A stretch of DNA of 64,000 nt from positions 16,633-80,632 of IMG/VR virus record IMGVR_UViG_3300049811_000333; one strand, given 5' to 3'. Positions 6,846 to 14,419 of this stretch are shown one piece after another. Position 1 is the stretch's first letter; each line of letters opens with the position of its first letter. The notes beneath the pieces were generated by a model. That model was not told the DNA's origin. It saw only the letters and a list, made by a program, of their open reading frames with translations, and made no database searches. The DNA comes from a virus. The position numbers and the translations under genes were made by a program.

Positions 6846-7297
6846 CAGCCCTCCGTGCGTTCTGAGGCCTCGGTTTCGGTGCTCATGTTGACGTACCCAG
6901 AGCAACCATTCGATCCGGGAATGGCGACAGGGATGTTGCGGTGGATGGTTTCCCGGACCGCGTTCGGCTTGAACACGATATGGAAGGCGTCCTTGTAGGC
7001 GGCTGCGATCCCGGCCTGGAGAGCGGCTTCCGCAATCGAGGTGCGAGCCTTCTCTTCGTTGGCTTTGTAGCTCGCGATCTCTTGCTTCAGGGCTCGGATC
7101 TCGTCATCGCGCTTGCCGCGCAGTTCGACCTCTTCGCGCCAATTGGCGGTGACGTCTTCGAACGCCTTCTTGAGGCGCGCGATCTCTTGCTCAGCCCTCT
7201 CGAACTTCTTATGCAGGTTCTCGACGGCTACCGCCGCGTCGAGATTGAACGTCTTCTCTGTGACCAGCTTCTCAACGAGGTCTGTAAGTTCTTTCAT
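6845..7297 (-). CDS. Long coiled-coil protein, 150 aa
   Basis: ATG 7297 after GGAGGCAGA and overlapping the upstream stop. Residues 1-95 are a nearly continuous predicted coiled coil (VENLHKKFERAEQEIARLKKAFEDV..). The C-terminal part has FHIVFKPNAVRETIHRNIPVAIPG. A structural or scaffolding role in early infection is possible; no family recognised. Confidence 0.75.
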   Translation of the reverse strand: MKELTDLVEKLVTEKTFNLDAAVAVENLHKKFERAEQEIARLKKAFEDVTANWREEVELRGKRDDEIRALKQEIASYKANEEKARTSIAEAALQAGIAAAYKDAFHIVFKPNAVRETIHRNIPVAIPGSNGCSGYVNMSTETEASERTEG

Positions 7298-7521
7298 TCT
7301 GCCTCCAGCTTCTTGATGATTGCGCGTATGTTGGCGCGGGTTGATACAAGCCCTCGATTGCGTTCGAGGCTCTTTGACTTCGAGATCGTGCAAACCATGG
7401 AGAACGGCTTGCCTTGGTATTCACCGACGAGACGACAGTGCGGGCTCCCGCCGATGACCTTGGCCTTGCGCACGCCCTCGCGTTCCGCGAGGCGGGCGAT
7501 CTCCCGTGAGTTCTTGTCCAT
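7294..7521 (-). CDS. Small basic protein, possibly HicA-like fold
   Basis: 75 aa. N-terminal helix REIARLAEREGVRKAKV, then strand-turn-strand (PHCRLVGEYQGKPFSMVCTIS) and a final helix RANIRAIIKKLE. This order is like the small double-stranded-RNA-binding HicA fold often found in phage proteins without toxin activity, but the catalytic His context is not clear. First gene after the promoter at 7546-7574, with GAGAGGAGAC before its ATG. Confidence 0.7.
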   Translation of the reverse strand: MDKNSREIARLAEREGVRKAKVIGGSPHCRLVGEYQGKPFSMVCTISKSKSLERNRGLVSTRANIRAIIKKLEAE

Positions 7522-7545
7522 GTCTCCTCTCTGCGTTGATTGTGG

Positions 7546-7574
7546 TGTGTACCATATGTATTAACAATAGGCAA
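7546..7574 (-). promoter_or_regulatory. Leftward sigma70-like promoter
   Basis: Minus strand TTGCCT, a 17-base spacer, TACACA; the gene at 7521 starts about 25 bases downstream. Same TTGC-type -35 as the promoters at 13127, 28873 and 62085, which suggests a common phage promoter type. Confidence 0.55.
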
Positions 7575-7663
7575 GCGGACATGCGGCGGGCCGGTTCCCG
7601 TTGCCCTGTGCTCAGGATAGGGTCCACCACTAGACCGGAGGGGGCCCGAGCACAGACCGCAAT

Positions 7664-7978
7664 TCAGTAGGTATCACAGAAGGGCGTCTCGGCATCGCGC
7701 CAGACGCAATTGGGGAGCTCGTCGATGAGGACCCCAAGGATTTCCTGCTCAAACCTCCGTCCTGTGCTGGTGAGGTCGAGCTTCTCCCCGGTCCGGATCA
7801 TGTGCCGGTAGGTCTTGCCCCGGAGGACGTTGCGAATGCAGGTGTGGCTGACGCCGTACTGCCTGGCGAGGCGCCGCTGGCAGCCGTAGCGGCCGGTGTA
7901 GCTGTCCCGGATTTCCCGGGCCTGCTCATTGGTGAGCTTGGGTTGGCTTCCGTTCAGGGGCACGATCCTCATCGTCAT
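7664..7978 (-). CDS. Helix-turn-helix protein, 104 aa
   Basis: ATG 7978 (ATGACGATG) follows GGAGGACAACTG. KLTNEQAREIRDSYTGRYGCQRRLARQYGVSHTCIRNVLRGKTYRH is a clear helix-turn-helix of the type found in HNH-associated and phage regulatory proteins. No nuclease motif follows, so it is probably a DNA-binding regulator or a nuclease remnant. Its stop is followed by about 90 bases of intergenic DNA with a GTGCTC..GAGCAC inverted repeat. Confidence 0.75.
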   Translation of the reverse strand: MTMRIVPLNGSQPKLTNEQAREIRDSYTGRYGCQRRLARQYGVSHTCIRNVLRGKTYRHMIRTGEKLDLTSTGRRFEQEILGVLIDELPNCVWRDAETPFCDTY

Positions 7979-8196
7979 CAGTTGTCCTCCGACTCCAGAA
8001 TTCTCCTGCATTTGTCGCAGCGCTTCAGCAATTCGACGTAGTCCGGATGCTCGGCGTCATAGCCAAAGCAGTTGCCGCGCCCGTCCGGGCCGTCACCCTC
8101 GTGGCCATAGCGATGGAAGGCCAAAGTCTCGGTCTTCGGGAAGCAATACCTGCAGAGGTCAATGGGATCGCTGCGGCTTGTATAGATGCGTGGCAT
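7978..8196 (-). CDS. Cys/His-rich small protein, 72 aa
   Basis: Pairs of Cys (CRYCFP near residue 15, CDKCRR near 60) separated by a His-containing segment, suggesting a zinc-ribbon-like fold. ATG 8196 is adjacent to the previous gene's stop. Unknown function, perhaps nucleic-acid binding. Confidence 0.7.
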   Translation of the reverse strand: MPRIYTSRSDPIDLCRYCFPKTETLAFHRYGHEGDGPDGRGNCFGYDAEHPDYVELLKRCDKCRRILESEDN

Positions 8197-8199
8197 GAC

Positions 8200-8373
8200 T
8201 CATCCTCTGCTGAAGCGGAAATTGACGACGCCCATGGCGATCTCTCCGGGGTCCTTGCCCCAGACATCGGCGACCAGGAGGACGCTGATTTGCTCGGCGA
8301 TCACAAAGGGGTCGAGCTCGGTCGGCTCGTCGTTTTCGGCAATCCAGCGGACTGCGGCATTGAGCTTGGACAT
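8200..8373 (-). CDS. Small hypothetical protein, 57 aa
   Basis: ATG 8373 with GGAGG seven bases upstream. Helical; contains FVIAEQISVLLVADVWGKDPGEIAMGVVNF. The same DPFVIAE..VADVWGKDP style occurs in other phage small proteins of unknown role. It lies directly downstream of the integrase. Confidence 0.7.
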   Translation of the reverse strand: MSKLNAAVRWIAENDEPTELDPFVIAEQISVLLVADVWGKDPGEIAMGVVNFRFSRG

Positions 8374-8381
8374 GCGGCCTC

Positions 8382-9344
8382 CTAGCGGCCGCGAGCCCTC
8401 GCCGCGGCCTGTTGAAACAGGGGTGAATGATGACCGTAGGTTCGCTCCAGGATCTCGACTGACATGGCGAGGAACCCTGAGGCTTCGTGGTAACTGACGC
8501 CAGACTGCAAGAGCCAAGTCGCGCAGGTGTGGCGGCAGATATGGGGGCCGTCAGGCCCTTGCCCGGCGGCCAGAGCCGTGGAGTTCCAGGCTTTGTGGAC
8601 GCGTTTCACCGGCTCCCCCTTGCGGTGGATGCAGTGCTCAATCCCGGCAGCGAGGTCCAGCCGCTTCCAGCGGCGGAGGTGGGCCAGGAGCCGTTGGTGT
8701 ATCCGGGCCGTCCCTTTTCGCTTATTCGGGGAAATCTCGCGTCCGCGGTGGAGTAGTCCGGCCTGGAGGTCAAACCATCCTGTTGGGCTAGGGGTCCAGG
8801 ACAGTCCGAGGGCGGCTCCAGGCCGGGTTCCGGAGTAAACGCCGATCAGGATCAGGCGGCAGATGTGCCGGTTCCTGTGGCGCGCAATTCGCAATCTCGC
8901 CGCGGCCTGTCCGCGGGTCATGAAATAGCCGGTTCTTGGTTCCGGCTTGGGTGGCATCCAGATTTTCCAAGATCCCGCTATTTCCGACCCCCGCGGACGT
9001 AAAGCGGCGGCAAGGAACTGAAGCTCGTGCCGGATGGTGGCTGGCTTCTTGTTTCGGTGCTGGGCATAGGCCCGGCAGGTCCGCTCGGTCACGTCGGACG
9101 GGTGCATATCCCCCCACCAGGCGATGAGGGGCTTGGCCATGTGCTGACCGAAGTCAGTCTTGGTGGGGTGGTTGCGGAGGTGGGCTTTGAGGATGTCCCG
9201 GAGTGTACCGGAGAGGTACTTTGCTAAGGCTGCCTGAGCCAACTCGGGATCTCGTAAACCCGTCCGGATTTCCCGGCCCTGGTCGAGGATGACCCAGAGG
9301 CCGGATTTCCGGAGATACAGACGCGGTGGTTTTGTGGGGCGCAT
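8382..9344 (-). CDS. int: Tyrosine recombinase (phage integrase)
   Basis: 320 aa. Catalyses site-specific integration and excision. N-terminal SAM-like core-binding part (about 1-135) and catalytic domain (about 140-320). Seen: Arg174 in SGTRPGAAL, basic KRK near 208-210, His268-x-x-Arg271 (HICRH), and nucleophile Tyr303 in ERTYGHH. The usual second His/Trp position reads A-M (FLAMSVEILERTYGHH), a variant common in alphaproteobacterial-type integrases. ATG 9344. The candidate attachment site with half a tRNA-Pro is 4.3 kb to the left, unusually far, so the pairing is uncertain. Confidence 0.93.
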   Translation of the reverse strand: MRPTKPPRLYLRKSGLWVILDQGREIRTGLRDPELAQAALAKYLSGTLRDILKAHLRNHPTKTDFGQHMAKPLIAWWGDMHPSDVTERTCRAYAQHRNKKPATIRHELQFLAAALRPRGSEIAGSWKIWMPPKPEPRTGYFMTRGQAAARLRIARHRNRHICRLILIGVYSGTRPGAALGLSWTPSPTGWFDLQAGLLHRGREISPNKRKGTARIHQRLLAHLRRWKRLDLAAGIEHCIHRKGEPVKRVHKAWNSTALAAGQGPDGPHICRHTCATWLLQSGVSYHEASGFLAMSVEILERTYGHHSPLFQQAAARARGR

Positions 9345-9353
9345 GGCCCCAGG

Positions 9354-9602
9354 TTAATGGGCGTTCTTCTTCGCCTCAAGGGCCATGGCCCTGACCTCCT
9401 CCTGGATGCCAAGGATGAACATCTGCACGGACACCTCAAACCCGTAGAGGTTCTGGCGCTGCAGCACCTCCAGGATAATCCGGAGGAGAACCGAGACCCC
9501 GAGATCGGCCGGGGCCTTAGCCTCGTTGAGGTCGGCAACCACCATCTCGTAGAGGGTGTCCATGAGCACGGCTTCTTCGTCCGTGACGGGGCGACTGGGC
9601 AT
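9354..9602 (-). CDS. Hypothetical helical protein, 82 aa
   Basis: All-helical, acidic at the N-terminus (TDEEAVLMDTLYEMVVADLNEA). It directly follows the 9603-9857 protein, and the two share length, helical make-up and spacing, so they may be paralogues acting together. Function unknown. Confidence 0.7.
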   Translation of the reverse strand: MPSRPVTDEEAVLMDTLYEMVVADLNEAKAPADLGVSVLLRIILEVLQRQNLYGFEVSVQMFILGIQEEVRAMALEAKKNAH

Positions 9603-9857
9603 CTATTCTTCCTCCATCACGAGAAGGCTCGACTTCGTCCGGAAGATCTCTTCCGACTCGCGCCGGATCACGTCCGTGACGACGATCATGGCGTTGTTGA
9701 GCTCGCGCTGGGTCCGAGCGGCTCCGAGGCAGTGCGCCATCACGTCCGCCAGGACGTTGATGACGCTGCCGCTGTCGAGGCCGTGCCGGTCAATGCACAG
9801 GAAGACGTCGTGCCGCAAGGCTTGCAGCACGGGCTGCTGGAAATCACTAGGCTGCAA
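9603..9857 (-). CDS. Hypothetical helical protein, 84 aa
   Basis: Helical protein with SVINVLADVMAHCLGAARTQRELNNAMIVVTDVIRRESEEI. One base separates its stop from the next gene's ATG, and it overlaps the end of the gene before it. Function unknown. Confidence 0.7.
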   Translation of the reverse strand: MQPSDFQQPVLQALRHDVFLCIDRHGLDSGSVINVLADVMAHCLGAARTQRELNNAMIVVTDVIRRESEEIFRTKSSLLVMEEE

Positions 9858-10269
9858 CGGAGGTATCCTTTTCCCTGAGAACGGTTCGCACCAGGGCGTG
9901 AACCGCTTCCTGGCATTCGTCCGGGCTTTCGAGGAGGGTGGGCTCCAGGAAGGCCATCATCTCGCGCACGCAGGTCTGCTCGCTGTGCGTCAGCCGAGCT
10001 CGGACCGGGTTCACGACAATCCGGACCCCAGTCATGATCGCATTGATCCTGGTGCTGGGATTGAAGTGGATCTTCTCCTTGGCCAGGAGGTGGTAGAGCG
10101 GGCGCCGGTAGACCTTGGCGAGGTCGCTCAGGGTCTTGAAGGATTTGGGTGGCTCCCAGGCCCCGAGAATTTTCCCGGCCCATGCGGTTCCATGTGGGAT
10201 CTCTTTCGCCGCGGCGATGCAGAAAACTCCCAGAAACCAGACGCGCGCCTTGTCGCTCGGCGTCTCCAT
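9847..10269 (-). CDS. Hypothetical protein, 140 aa
   Basis: Starts METPSDKARVWFLGVF; the middle has a helix-turn-helix-like TLSDLAKVYRRPLYHLLAK and the C-terminal half is helical. Possible small DNA-binding regulator; no family recognised. ATG overlaps the stop of the gene at 10269-10484. Confidence 0.7.
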   Translation of the reverse strand: METPSDKARVWFLGVFCIAAAKEIPHGTAWAGKILGAWEPPKSFKTLSDLAKVYRRPLYHLLAKEKIHFNPSTRINAIMTGVRIVVNPVRARLTHSEQTCVREMMAFLEPTLLESPDECQEAVHALVRTVLREKDTSVAA

Positions 10270-10484
10270 CAGATGTCCTTTCCGTTCTGAAACTCACACT
10301 TCCAGCGCTTGATGAACCAGTTTTCGGTCATGCCTGGATGCTCCGAGGCCCACTGCGAGATGATCTGCTGCGAGGCCATCATGCAGGTCAGAGGGCTGAT
10401 GCCCTCGTCAGCTATCGTCAGCGGGTAGTCCCGGCAGCGGCGTGGGTCCCCGATCATGCACAGCGTCATCACAAGGCTCAGCAT
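10269..10484 (-). CDS. Conserved phage protein, 71 aa
   Basis: ATG 10484 with CCGGAGGG upstream. The layout MLSLVMTLCMIGDPRRCRDYPLTIA..PLTCMMASQQIISQWASEHPGM..WFIKRWKCE is a widespread small phage protein of unknown function. Four Cys suggest disulfides or metal binding. It overlaps the gene before it by 77 bases in another frame. Confidence 0.8.
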   Translation of the reverse strand: MLSLVMTLCMIGDPRRCRDYPLTIADEGISPLTCMMASQQIISQWASEHPGMTENWFIKRWKCEFQNGKDI

Positions 10485-10761
10485 TTTCCCTCCGGATGAG
10501 GGCGATGGTCCCGTTCGAGCGCACAACGTAGGTGACCCGGAGGCCGCTCTGGTCGAGTGCGTCGAGAAGTTCCAGCGCCTGCTTCTGAGAGAGCTCGAAG
10601 GTCTTGGGGACCAGCCAGGGCGAGACACCCGGATCGATGGGCACGCACAAGCGTGCCCCATCTTCCACATGCGCGCGCAAGGACTTAGCCGTTAGCCCCC
10701 CGTTCTCTCGAATGTCACCGAGAACTCCCTGGGTTACAGTGTGAGTCCGGTTCCAGAACAT
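10408..10761 (-). CDS. Hypothetical protein, 117 aa
   Basis: ATG 10761 preceded by GGGAG. Contains ELSQKQALELLDALDQSGLRVTYVVRSNGTIALIR, which looks like a helix followed by a beta hairpin. Its C-terminal 25 residues overlap the next gene and look low-complexity. A GTATAC site (10778-10783) lies 17 bases upstream of the start. Confidence 0.65.
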   Translation of the reverse strand: MFWNRTHTVTQGVLGDIRENGGLTAKSLRAHVEDGARLCVPIDPGVSPWLVPKTFELSQKQALELLDALDQSGLRVTYVVRSNGTIALIRRENAEPCDDAVHDRGPTPLPGLPADDS

Positions 10762-10794
10762 TAATCTTACTCCCTGTGTATACGTTCGGCAATT

Positions 10795-11085
10795 CTATTT
10801 GTGGATAGCACGGAGCCAAATGAACGCATCCTTGGGGCTCCCGGCGGCTTTCATACCCGCCTGCTCCAGAGCGACGAGTTCCTTGGTGGTGCCCATGCCA
10901 TCGATGTCGTTATCGGCGGCAATCCCGGCCTGATGGATAGCCTTCACCCTGGCTGGGCCGAGAGAGGTGAGCACGCGGTCGATCTCGATGAGGCCGCGAG
11001 CCAGCGCGGCCATGCGGTCGTCAAAGCCCTTGGCGCTCACCTCGAAGGTGTAGCCAAACGCCTCCAGGCTGGGGCTGTCATCCAT
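10795..11085 (-). CDS. Hypothetical protein, 96 aa
   Basis: Mostly helical, beginning MDDSPSLEAFGYTFEVSAKGFDDRMAALARGLIEI. Overlaps the next upstream gene by 8 bases. No recognised family or motif. Confidence 0.7.
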   Translation of the reverse strand: MDDSPSLEAFGYTFEVSAKGFDDRMAALARGLIEIDRVLTSLGPARVKAIHQAGIAADNDIDGMGTTKELVALEQAGMKAAGSPKDAFIWLRAIHK

Positions 11086-11299
11086 GAGATACCCCTATGA
11101 TCTTCAAGGCCTTCTCTGGCAGGCGCGCGCCCATGGCGTAGGCCCACTCGATGTCGGCGCGCTTGGTGCGCTCGATGCCAATGAGGTGGTCTGAGCCCAC
11201 CCTGGTGATGGCCATGGCTTTCGCCAGTCGCATGTTCCGGACGTTGAAGTCGCAGATGGCCATGCCGTGGTCGGTGTAGATGGTGTAGAGACCCTTCAT
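11078..11299 (-). CDS. Hypothetical protein, 73 aa
   Basis: Strand-rich start (GLYTIYTDHGMAICDFN) followed by helices; compact soluble protein. ATG 11299 overlaps the upstream stop (ATGA). Function unknown. Confidence 0.7.
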   Translation of the reverse strand: MKGLYTIYTDHGMAICDFNVRNMRLAKAMAITRVGSDHLIGIERTKRADIEWAYAMGARLPEKALKIIGVSHG

Positions 11300-11652
11300 G
11301 CTCTGGGTGCCTCCCCCAGGAGGAGAAGCCGGACAAAGCGATCCGCCTGCCGGGCCGAGAAGTTCCCCTTCTCGAAGGTGGCGAGGATGTCGGGGTGCTT
11401 CTCCGCGACCGTCAGGAGAGCGGAGCAGAGGTCGTCGAAGTCGACAGTGACGTGCTTACCGTTGGCCCAGGCCTCGATCTCGAAGGGCGAGCGCCAGAAA
11501 TCCCGGCAAGCGTAAAAGGGATCAATCGTGTTCAGGCCCTTGATTTTCCGGATCTCCTCGATCCAGTCCGAGTTCTCGATCCCGACCACAATCAGGTCGG
11601 AGAGGGTCTGGGGAGCAAGGGTCGTGAAGGTCGGCCCAGTCGGCTGGTTCAT
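11296..11652 (-). CDS. Hypothetical protein, 118 aa
   Basis: Start taken as ATG 11652, preceded by AGAGAAG; a TTG two codons earlier is less likely. Acidic, helical, containing PFYACRDFWRSPFEIEAWANGKHVTVDFDDLCSALL and a C-terminal FSARQADRFVRLLL. No family recognised. Confidence 0.7.
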   Translation of the reverse strand: MNQPTGPTFTTLAPQTLSDLIVVGIENSDWIEEIRKIKGLNTIDPFYACRDFWRSPFEIEAWANGKHVTVDFDDLCSALLTVAEKHPDILATFEKGNFSARQADRFVRLLLLGEAPRA

Positions 11653-11779
11653 CGTCAATCTTCTCTATCAGAACAGCATGGTGGGCGTGGTGGGTGCCCC
11701 GGAGGTCATCCGAGAGCACCCATCCAGGCGGGACGGGCTTGCCATGAGGTAGGTACTGGACAAGCCCGCGCTTTCTCAC
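11522..11779 (-). CDS. Possible small protein with long overlap
   Basis: GTG start overlaps the XRE regulator's stop. The first 40 residues (KPVPPGWVLSDDLRGTHHAHHAVLIEKID) look like a known small phage protein pattern with a GWxxxDDLxGTHHxxxxVLI core. The frame then runs on for 131 bases inside the 11296-11652 gene without a stop, and that tail looks like out-of-frame sequence. Either the overlap is real or an indel has removed the original stop. Confidence 0.45.
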   Translation of the reverse strand: MRKRGLVQYLPHGKPVPPGWVLSDDLRGTHHAHHAVLIEKIDDEPADWADLHDPCSPDPLRPDCGRDRELGLDRGDPENQGPEHD

Positions 11780-12012
11780 AGACGGAGGCCCGTGAGCTCG
11801 GACGGCGTCACGCCCAGGGCCTTGGCGGTCCGGAGCACGAAGCTGAGCGAGGGGTTCTTGATGCGGCCGTTCTCGATGTGCGACAGCACGGCCTGAGGAA
11901 CCCCGGTCTTCTTGTTGAGGTCGAGTTGGGTCAGACCCCGCTGCTTCCGGAGGGCGCGGATGTTCTTCGAGATGCGCGCGGCGATCTTGGGGTCGAGGCT
12001 TGCACGAATCAT
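11776..12012 (-). CDS. XRE-family transcriptional regulator
   Basis: 78 aa, ATG 12012 with AGGAGA upstream. One Cro/C1-type helix-turn-helix: ISKNIRALRKQRGLTQLDLNKKTGVPQAVLSHIENGRIKNPSLSFVLRTAKALGVTPSEL. With no extra dimerisation or cleavage domain it is Cro-sized. It is a plausible controller of lysis-lysogeny or of the palindromic sites seen elsewhere in the window, but the target is not shown by the sequence. Confidence 0.88.
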   Translation of the reverse strand: MIRASLDPKIAARISKNIRALRKQRGLTQLDLNKKTGVPQAVLSHIENGRIKNPSLSFVLRTAKALGVTPSELTGLRL

Positions 12013-12023
12013 GTGGTCTCCTG

Positions 12024-13106
12024 TTAGGCGGCTTCCGCCAGTTGACGCCATTCGTTCTTGTTGAGCTCGATGAGCTTGCCGCCCATCACTTCAAACTCGC
12101 TGGCTCGATTGTAGTCAGCGAGGTCTTCCGCGGTCCGGGTGATGGCGTTGAACAGCCCATACCGCGTCAAATCTCCGTTCTGGATCAGGTGCTTAAGGAC
12201 GGAGCCCTTCTCTTCCTGGGTCCAGCCGAAGGTCTTGGCCGAGAGGTCCACCGTTTGCAGCGGGTCACCCTCGATCTTCTGCTGCGCCAGTCCGGCGATC
12301 TCGTTGCACGAGGCCTGGAACTTGGCTTCGTCAAAGGCCGCGGTGACTACGTCGCGCAGCTGCGCCCAGAGCGCGGCGTCGGTGAGCCTCCGGGTCTGCT
12401 CGGAGAGCATGGACATGATCTGCTCGCCCAGGTCATGGCGGCTGCCGACGTGGTACTTGCGCATGCCCTTCTCGGCGAACGTCGCCAGGTTCGTGCAGCC
12501 CTTGGTGTAGACCCCGGCCTGAACCGAGAGAGCCCCGGCCCCAACCTCGGAATTCGAGACGATGATCGCCGGAGACAGCGTGTCGAAGATGGTGTGCGTC
12601 CCGTCGCCCCACTTATGGCCAGTCGGGATGTCGCGCATCATCTGCGGGTCCACGGCCTTGATGTAGAGCCTGGTTTCGGTGAGTTCGCAGGACAGGATCT
12701 CCAGCTTCCGGTCCCGCATGATCGGGAGGACAGCGGTGGCCAGGTCGAAGTTCTCCAGCGGCCGGTAGCGATCCGAGAGCACGGCCCGAGCGTTGCCGTC
12801 CAGTGTCCGGATCATGCGCGGCGCCGGGTTCTTCTTGAACCAGACATCGACGTTGGTGGCGAGGAGTGTCGGCGCCTCGGCACGCATTTTGTCGTAATAC
12901 TTCTTGGGGATGCCGGTATATTCCGAGATCTGACCATGGGCATGGTTGTTGACGCCGACGTGCTCGCGCTCGGCGAGCACGAGGCCCATCTTGCCGTCGA
13001 TGATCTCCGGACGGACGTGCTCGGTTGAGACCACGTAGTCCTTCTTGCTTTCGACTTGCCGCTCCAATTCGGTGGCAAGCTCGACAATGCTGCGTCCGCG
13101 TTTCAT
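12024..13106 (-). CDS. DUF932 family (phage/plasmid-like) protein
   Basis: 360 aa. The layout RTLDGNARAVLSDRYRPLENFDLATAVLPIMRD, then TETRLYIKAVDP, and a C-terminal NAITRTAEDLADYNRASEFEVMGGKLIEL, matches DUF932, a widespread phage and plasmid family usually encoded near replication or recombination genes. The biochemical role is not established. First gene behind the promoter at 13127-13155, with AAAGGAG before its ATG, so it is likely well expressed. Confidence 0.85.
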   Translation of the reverse strand: MKRGRSIVELATELERQVESKKDYVVSTEHVRPEIIDGKMGLVLAEREHVGVNNHAHGQISEYTGIPKKYYDKMRAEAPTLLATNVDVWFKKNPAPRMIRTLDGNARAVLSDRYRPLENFDLATAVLPIMRDRKLEILSCELTETRLYIKAVDPQMMRDIPTGHKWGDGTHTIFDTLSPAIIVSNSEVGAGALSVQAGVYTKGCTNLATFAEKGMRKYHVGSRHDLGEQIMSMLSEQTRRLTDAALWAQLRDVVTAAFDEAKFQASCNEIAGLAQQKIEGDPLQTVDLSAKTFGWTQEEKGSVLKHLIQNGDLTRYGLFNAITRTAEDLADYNRASEFEVMGGKLIELNKNEWRQLAEAA

Positions 13107-13126
13107 AGTGTCTCCTTTGTGTTGAC

Positions 13127-13155
13127 GTTATAGTGCATGCGAAATGAATACGCAA
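13127..13155 (-). promoter_or_regulatory. Leftward sigma70-like promoter
   Basis: Minus strand TTGCGT, a 17-base spacer, TATAAC; the DUF932 start is about 20 bases downstream. The -35 is identical to that of the late promoter at 28873-28901. Confidence 0.65.
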
Positions 13156-13160
13156 TAGGC

Positions 13161-13439
13161 CTACCAATCGTAGGTGGCGAGGCCTTCAGCGGGATCCGCG
13201 TCCTGGTCGAGGCGAACCCAGTGGAAGCCGTGCGTCACGCCCCAGTCGATGACCTTTCTGAGGTCGTCGGGGCAGGTGTCGTCGGCCGCTTCTGGATTGC
13301 AGTAGAGCATCCAGCCATAGGGGCCGCGCATTCCAGACACGGGCCAGTGTGCAGGGTCGCAAGCGTCGAGCCAATTCGCGGTGCCCTGGCTGATGTGGCC
13401 GGTCGAGATGACCGCCGCCGTCATGGTCTCCACTCTCAT
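13161..13439 (-). CDS. DUF5983-like hypothetical protein
   Basis: 92 aa. VISTGHISQGTANWLDA near the N-terminus and a later DLRKVIDWGVTHGFHWVRLDQDADPAEGLATYDW resemble the DUF5983 family (ISTxHL..TxxxLD). The family call is from memory. Often found beside DUF932 and other anti-defence or replication genes. Start ATG 13439 overlaps the upstream stop. Confidence 0.65.
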   Translation of the reverse strand: MRVETMTAAVISTGHISQGTANWLDACDPAHWPVSGMRGPYGWMLYCNPEAADDTCPDDLRKVIDWGVTHGFHWVRLDQDADPAEGLATYDW

Positions 13440-13627
13440 CGCTTGCTCCTGTCGGTGAGGCCGATGATGAGTGGCAGGCCAATCAGTGGCGACATCACAA
13501 GGGAGATCACGAAGTAGAGGAGGCCGTCACGGCCTTTGCTCACGGCGATGAAGCCGGACACGAGGGACCACATCACCCAGAAGTAGAGCAGCGCGATAGC
13601 GCTGGCCTGGCCTGTCTCGATCATCAT
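13436..13627 (-). CDS. Small two-span membrane protein
   Basis: 63 aa with two hydrophobic segments (ASAIALLYFWVMWSLVSGFIAVS and GLLYFVISLVMSPLIGLPLIIGL) separated by a short KGRDG loop, and a basic tail. Looks like an inner-membrane hairpin protein; function unknown. ATG overlaps the upstream stop. Confidence 0.7.
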   Translation of the reverse strand: MMIETGQASAIALLYFWVMWSLVSGFIAVSKGRDGLLYFVISLVMSPLIGLPLIIGLTDRSKR

Positions 13628-13914
13628 GCGTTTCCTTTCGGCTTGGAGGTTACGGTGAGGACCGTGTCGAAGGTGGGAACGAGGACTTGGTCGATGAACT
13701 TCTTATGCACCTCGCGCTGCATCTCGATGGAGGCCTCCTTGAAAAGGAACTGGATGACGAGATTGAGGGCGACGGCCAGGGATGTCATGGCCCCAAGTCC
13801 ATTGGGCGCTAGCGTCATGGCCATGTCGGCAAGAGAGGCCCCGACAGGCAGCGCCTCCTTGGAGGAGGACTCAAGGCCCGCAAGTTCCTCCGGCGTGAAA
13901 TCGAACTCCGTCAT
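13624..13914 (-). CDS. Hypothetical protein, 96 aa
   Basis: Acidic N-terminus (FDFTPEELAGLESS) and a mostly hydrophobic helical middle (MTSLAVALNLVIQFLF). Ends in a basic tail (TSKPKGNA). Coupled by overlapping stop and start to both neighbours. May be membrane-associated. Function unknown. Confidence 0.65.
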   Translation of the reverse strand: MTEFDFTPEELAGLESSSKEALPVGASLADMAMTLAPNGLGAMTSLAVALNLVIQFLFKEASIEMQREVHKKFIDQVLVPTFDTVLTVTSKPKGNA

Positions 13915-14144
13915 GTGATGTCTCCGTAGTTTTTCTTGATTTCATAGCCGAGGCTCCATGAGAGCCGGTTGGCGTAGGCCTCCGCGGAAGCGAGGGCTTG
14001 CGCGAGGCCGTAATCGTCTTCCGGGTCAGACCACGAGAAGACCTGGTCATGTTGTTCGTGGTCTTCGAGCCCGTCCGGGCTCGCGACATAGACGCAGACG
14101 CACTCGCCGACCTTGTCGATGTCGATGTGGATGGTTGCGGTCAT
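13911..14144 (-). CDS. Hypothetical protein, 77 aa
   Basis: ATG 14144 after AGGGAGGAAGA. Begins MTATIHIDIDKVGECVCVYVASPDG, a beta-rich start, then helices. Acidic. No family recognised; part of the stop-start-coupled run. Confidence 0.7.
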   Translation of the reverse strand: MTATIHIDIDKVGECVCVYVASPDGLEDHEQHDQVFSWSDPEDDYGLAQALASAEAYANRLSWSLGYEIKKNYGDIT

Positions 14145-14419
14145 TCTTCCTCCCTGTCGACCCACACCCAGGCGAGGACGTAGGCGCCATTGTCCGAGGG
14201 CGAGATCGTTGGCAGGTCATCAATCTCGATGACCCCGTCATCGTTGAATTGCTGGTAGGCCTTCTCGCGGAAGGCATAGCCCTCCGGCGAGGACATATCC
14301 CTGGTGAGGTCCCAGATGATCTTGAGGGCCGGATGATCCTCAGGCAGGTCCTGCACGATGGTGCGCACCACGTCGGCGCTGAGGCCGTAGGTGCCAACGG
14401 CCGGGATAATGGGCTTCAC
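14141..14419 (-). CDS. Hypothetical protein, 92 aa
   Basis: GTG 14419 with GGAGGAAATCAA upstream, overlapping the preceding stop. Acidic protein ending in NGAYVLAWVWVDREEE. Function unknown. Confidence 0.65.
   Translation of the reverse strand: MKPIIPAVGTYGLSADVVRTIVQDLPEDHPALKIIWDLTRDMSSPEGYAFREKAYQQFNDDGVIEIDDLPTISPSDNGAYVLAWVWVDREEE

Noticed and set aside
10764-10792. TTGCCG-N17-TAAGAT promoter candidate before the 10408-10761 gene
   Set aside because: The -10 would end only two bases before the ATG, so the transcript would start inside the gene.
12000-13028. 342-codon rightward open frame antisense to DUF932
   Set aside because: Shadow of a well-recognised gene.
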